A stretch of 7,735 nucleotides of DNA from an uncultured Flammeovirgaceae bacterium (GTDB taxonomy: Bacteria > Bacteroidota > Bacteroidia > Cytophagales > Cyclobacteriaceae), in NCBI GenBank assembly GCA_946886805.1, contig CAMPJM010000179.1, forward strand, positions 1 to 7,735, written 5' to 3'. Below, piece by piece: positions 6,170-7,735 of this stretch. The notes under the pieces are model-generated. The model did not search any database, had not been told where the DNA came from, and saw nothing but the letters and a program-made list of their open reading frames with translations. The position numbers and the translations under genes were made by a program. Each line of letters begins with the position of its first letter. The stretch's first letter is position 1.

Positions 6170-6691
6170 TTACCTTTCAGTGAGCGCATTTTTTGGACAT
6201 CCGGCTCCGGGACAAGGTGAAGCTTGCTCGGCTATGATATGCTCCTGATTACCCCCACCAGAATACAATGAGCTTTGGGCCATTGCATAATTTTTTGCTT
6301 CTATGTTGCCTTCTCTATTTTTCAGGTCATCTCCCCCACCCTTTGGAAGTTGATCATGCCCATGCTTGTCTGATCCAACAACTATCAGATGCTTTTCACC
6401 TACGGCATCGGAAATATGTCTTAAGAAATTACTTATTGACAAAATGAACTTCTGGAAAGAATTCAGAGGTTTACTATTTGCATAATATATACGTAAGCCC
6501 ATGCAGCCCTCCTGGCTCAATATTTCTTTGATTATATTAATCCCAAAAAAATAAGAAATAACTTCATCAGGATATCTATCACGATAATTTGCTGTCCATT
6601 CAGCAGCCTTTTTCAAATCAATTGGATCTGCCTCCTCACCTGTTAAAACCGGCTTTTCATTTTGGTCAAATTGTTTTTCTACTGTTTCCAT
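6170..6691 (-). CDS. Conserved Bacteroidota small protein with C-terminal cysteine tail, function unknown
   Basis: A 173-residue soluble protein without signal peptide or membrane helix. I recognise a lineage-typical pattern: TGEEADPIDLKKAAEWTANYR (17-37), P-x-E-x-I-x-x-x-FFG (41-50), then LSQEGCMGLRIYY (59-70), HLIVVGSDKHGHDQ (101-114) and a tail HIIAEQASPCPGAGCP (151-166) with Cys160 and Cys165. I know related hypothetical proteins with the GCMG(I/L)R(I/V)YY core and a Cys-Pro tail, but no assigned function. The stretch 71-99 (NSKPLNSF...ISDAV) between the IYY strand and the next strand seems longer than I recall in relatives. It is the first gene of the minus-strand signalling cluster, 12 nt before the membrane protein, so it may be a signal input, a modulator or a redox-responsive partner. 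The ATG at 6691 sits in an A-rich leader (aaaactaaaac), typical of the phylum. Confidence 0.8.
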   Translation of the reverse strand: METVEKQFDQNEKPVLTGEEADPIDLKKAAEWTANYRDRYPDEVISYFFGINIIKEILSQEGCMGLRIYYANSKPLNSFQKFILSISNFLRHISDAVGEKHLIVVGSDKHGHDQLPKGGGDDLKNREGNIEAKNYAMAQSSLYSGGGNQEHIIAEQASPCPGAGCPKNALTER

Positions 6692-6758
6692 GTTTTAGTT
6701 TTTATAGTTGATATTTATTTGAACTAATGTAATACTATTCCTGGTCCATAACAACAGA

Positions 6759-6793
6759 TAAATATACAAGCAGCGCTTTTTATTTTACACAAA
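6759..6793 (-). promoter_or_regulatory. Candidate promoter for the minus-strand signalling cluster
   Basis: Read on the minus strand, TTTG (complement of 6790-6793) is followed 23 nt later by TATATTTA (complement of 6759-6766), which matches the Bacteroidota -7 consensus TAnnTTTG in seven of eight positions. The spacing is at the long end of the accepted range. It lies 68 nt upstream of the first gene's ATG. The gap 6692-6839 otherwise shows only a 7-bp A/T hairpin (tacttat / ataagta, 6795-6818). Confidence 0.3.
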
Positions 6794-6839
6794 ATACTTA
6801 TAATCAACAACATAAGTACATCAACAACTTTAATTTAGC

Positions 6840-7172
6840 GTGCTAGCGCCTATTAAATACGGTGCTACTACGTACAGGGAAACAGTGAGAATCACCGTCA
6901 AAACGCTACTATCGGGGCTGGGCAAAGCGCTCGTCATTCAATTTTACCAACAAAATCTGTTTAAAGTTTCCGGGTGTCCCCCGAAGCGTGCTTCTAATTA
7001 TTTGCATGTAATCAAAAATGACGATGTACTGAAAAAATGGCAATTAGAAATGCATTTATTTGTCCAAAAAAAGTTAAAAAAATCCGGGGTTGATATTCCA
7101 TTTAAAACTGTAGATCACTGTCGTGCATGTAAGGCGGGTTCTTGGGGGGAGCGACCCCATGCAATGGTCTGA
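6840..7172 (+). CDS. Unrecognised 110-codon ORF, possibly a gene fragment
   Basis: A GTG-initiated frame of 110 residues ending in TGA. I recognise no family. It is basic, with a mixed N-terminus (TVKTLLSGLGKALVIQFYQQ), a Lys-rich middle (KKWQLEMHLFVQKKLKKSG) and a C-terminal HCRACKAGSW that could be a metal- or redox-binding pair. There is no visible ribosome-binding site, no promoter match and an in-frame TAA just upstream (6831-6833). The 5' end looks richer in G+C than the flanking gaps. The same frame continues beyond the TGA into two further open stretches broken only by a TAA (see 7251-7376), which suggests a decayed gene. An imperfect direct repeat has one copy inside its 5' end (6856-6875) and one downstream (7203-7222). 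It may also be chance. Confidence 0.3.
   Translation: MLAPIKYGATTYRETVRITVKTLLSGLGKALVIQFYQQNLFKVSGCPPKRASNYLHVIKNDDVLKKWQLEMHLFVQKKLKKSGVDIPFKTVDHCRACKAGSWGERPHAMV
6856..6875 (+). repeat. Direct repeat, left copy (partner at 7203-7222)
   Basis: aatacggtgctactacgtac matches the right copy in 17 of 20 positions. A related 8-mer, cgtgctag, occurs at 6839-6846 and again within the right copy (7208-7215). The repeat could mark the edges of an inserted or repeat-derived segment. Confidence 0.45.
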
Positions 7173-7180
7173 AATATGGC

Positions 7181-7199
7181 AAAAAACGATGGTTTTTTT
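7181..7199 (+). terminator. Weak hairpin with T-tract after the 6840-7172 ORF
   Basis: aaaaaac (7181-7187) pairs with gtttttt (7192-7198), loop gatg, and the arm ends in a T-run. It lies 8 nt after the TGA. The stem has only one G-C pair, so as an intrinsic terminator it is weak. A G/C hairpin (gggg-agcga-cccc, 7146-7158) overlaps the end of the ORF. Confidence 0.25.
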
Positions 7200-7202
7200 C
7201 TC

Positions 7203-7222
7203 AATACCGTGCTAGTACGCAC
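7203..7222 (+). repeat. Direct repeat, right copy (partner at 6856-6875)
   Basis: aataccgtgctagtacgcac differs from the left copy at three positions. It also contains a short inverted repeat, gtgc-tagtac-gcac. Confidence 0.45.
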
Positions 7223-7250
7223 TCATTTTCAGGGGTTAATACCACCTTAA

Positions 7251-7376
7251 TCAGGTGCTATCTACCTTGATAAGAAAGCAGCCTTGCTCGACCTTTACAA
7301 TATCATTATGTATGAAATGAACGAGGGAGAAAGGGCGAATCAGGACATACTCTTTGCTAGAAGGAGGAATGGATAG
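7251..7376 (+). pseudogene. Possible coding remnant in the same frame as 6840-7172
   Basis: After the TGA at 7170-7172, the same frame continues as NMAKNDGFFLNTVLVRTHFQ up to a TAA at 7248-7250, then opens again to TAG at 7374-7376. The last stretch reads YLDKKAALLDLYNIIMYEMN, then EGERANQDILFARRRNG. Its mix of Leu, Ile, Asp, Glu and Lys looks like true protein, more than random AT-rich DNA would. There is no good start; the first ATG (7308) would leave only 22 residues. I do not recognise the family. The likely reading is the degraded C-terminus of a lost gene; chance is possible over this length. Confidence 0.25.
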
Positions 7377-7420
7377 GAATAATAATTAAGAGATTAACAA
7401 TTTTTTTAAATAGTCAAAAT

Positions 7421-7444
7421 ATGAAAAGTAAATCAAAGCAGTAA
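7421..7444 (+). CDS. Seven-codon ORF, possible leader peptide
   Basis: ATG to TAA encodes MKSKSKQ. Its upstream context (tttttttaaatagtcaaaat) resembles phylum-typical translation starts, and its stop codon abuts the left arm of the 7445-7550 inverted repeat. That arrangement is what a leader-peptide attenuator would look like, but a frame this short is easily random. Confidence 0.12.
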   Translation: MKSKSKQ

Positions 7445-7550
7445 GCTACTACCATTGGAAATGATTAATATTTTTCTTTTCAACGAATTATCTCTGCTGG
7501 AAATGTTGAAATAAAATTAAGAATTTCCTAAAACGCTCCATAGTGGTAGC
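7445..7550 (+). ncRNA. Candidate structured RNA or palindromic element
   Basis: Three nested stems occur in order: gctactac (7445-7452) with gtggtagc (7543-7550), one G-U pair; ggaaat (7457-7462) with atttcc (7523-7528); and tttcaac (7478-7484) with gttgaaa (7505-7511). Their nesting without crossing gives a rod-like fold with internal loops. It lies upstream of the partial gene at 7609 and downstream of the possible coding remnant. It could be a small RNA, a cis-acting leader or a MITE-like palindrome. The strand is not determined. The gap 7377-7608 has no other gene that I can support. Confidence 0.35.
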
Positions 7551-7556
7551 CCTGCC

Positions 7557-7589
7557 TTTGATTTTTAACACCTGTGTCTTTTACTTTTT
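7557..7589 (+). promoter_or_regulatory. Candidate promoter for the gene at 7609
   Basis: TTTG (7557-7560) is followed after 21 nt by TACTTTTT (7582-7589), a seven-of-eight match to the Bacteroidota TAnnTTTG -7 element with acceptable spacing. It lies 19 nt before the ATG and just after the inverted repeat. If this is the promoter in use, the structured RNA is not part of the gene's leader. Confidence 0.35.
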
Positions 7590-7608
7590 TAAAAACATAA
7601 AACACATT

Positions 7609-7735
7609 ATGGAAACCAAAACTATTATTTTTAAAGATGTTTTAAGCCTAAGGAGAGGTTTTAAAGTAGCAAATATTTTTTCTTATCCTGACGATTTCAG
7701 ATTAGAAATGGCTATTTTGACAAAAGAAGAAGTCG
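7609..7735 (+). CDS. Start of an unrecognised gene (3' truncated)
   Basis: An ATG at 7609 opens a frame that stays open to the last base (42 codons plus one base). The product begins METKTIIFKDVLSLRRGFKV and goes on with a soluble, mixed-charge sequence (ANIFSYPDDFRLEMAILTKEEV). There is no signal peptide or membrane helix. The leader (aaaaacataaaacacatt) is A-rich without a Shine-Dalgarno sequence, as for other starts here, and a plausible promoter precedes it. I do not recognise the family from this N-terminus. Confidence 0.55.
   Translation, partial: METKTIIFKDVLSLRRGFKVANIFSYPDDFRLEMAILTKEEV

Noticed and set aside
6838..6900. GTGCTAGCGCC and the acggtg / caccgt pairing considered as a group II intron or retron start
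   Set aside because: No reverse transcriptase frame is present, and domain V-like or msr/msd structure is not visible.
7125..7172. gggttcttgggggg considered as a tRNA T-arm
   Set aside because: It does not fit the GTTCRANNC pattern, and no anticodon arm, D-arm or acceptor stem can be drawn around it.

Overview
The window comes from an AT-rich genome of the phylum Bacteroidota, probably a Cytophagales-like member. The evidence is a set of lineage-typical families: SprB repeats, a DUF5777-type beta-barrel, a conserved small protein with a GCMGLRIYY core, and a seven-helix membrane protein next to a HisKA_3 kinase. Start codons mostly lack a strong Shine-Dalgarno sequence and sit in A/T-rich leaders, which fits the phylum. 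Placement below phylum level is inference.

Layout, left to right. (1) 1-1047 (+) is the 3' part of a gene for a protein with a long charged linker and a C-terminal outer-membrane beta-barrel. (2) 1048-1240 has no gene; it holds a palindromic repeat (1082-1178). (3) 1241-3561 (+) is a three-gene exported cluster: a lipoprotein with two SprB repeats fused to a small cytochrome-like domain (CX4CH), a periplasmic YceI-family protein, and a DUF5777-type outer-membrane barrel. (4) 3562-3725 lies between convergent gene sets. (5) 6691 down to 3726 (-) is a signalling cluster: small conserved protein, seven-helix membrane protein, sensor histidine kinase, then a NarL/FixJ response regulator. Kinase and regulator are separated by 339 bp filled mostly by a large nested palindrome (4438-4707). 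(6) 6840-7608 is poorly coding: an unrecognised 110-codon ORF, further same-frame fragments interrupted by stops, an imperfect direct repeat, and a 106-bp nested inverted repeat that could be a structured RNA. (7) 7609-7735 (+) is the start of a gene running off the window.

How they may work together. The exported trio looks like one envelope unit: a surface or periplasm-facing redox lipoprotein, a small lipid-binding periplasmic protein and an outer-membrane barrel, possibly linked to electron transfer. The minus-strand cluster looks like one sensory system in which the multi-helix protein (and perhaps the small cysteine-tailed protein) feeds a kinase with little sensory domain of its own, which phosphorylates the LuxR-type regulator. 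The sequence does not show that the two gene sets regulate each other.

The least ordinary signal is non-coding. Two members of one palindromic repeat family are present, and one appears to have inserted into the core of another, related palindrome between kinase and regulator.
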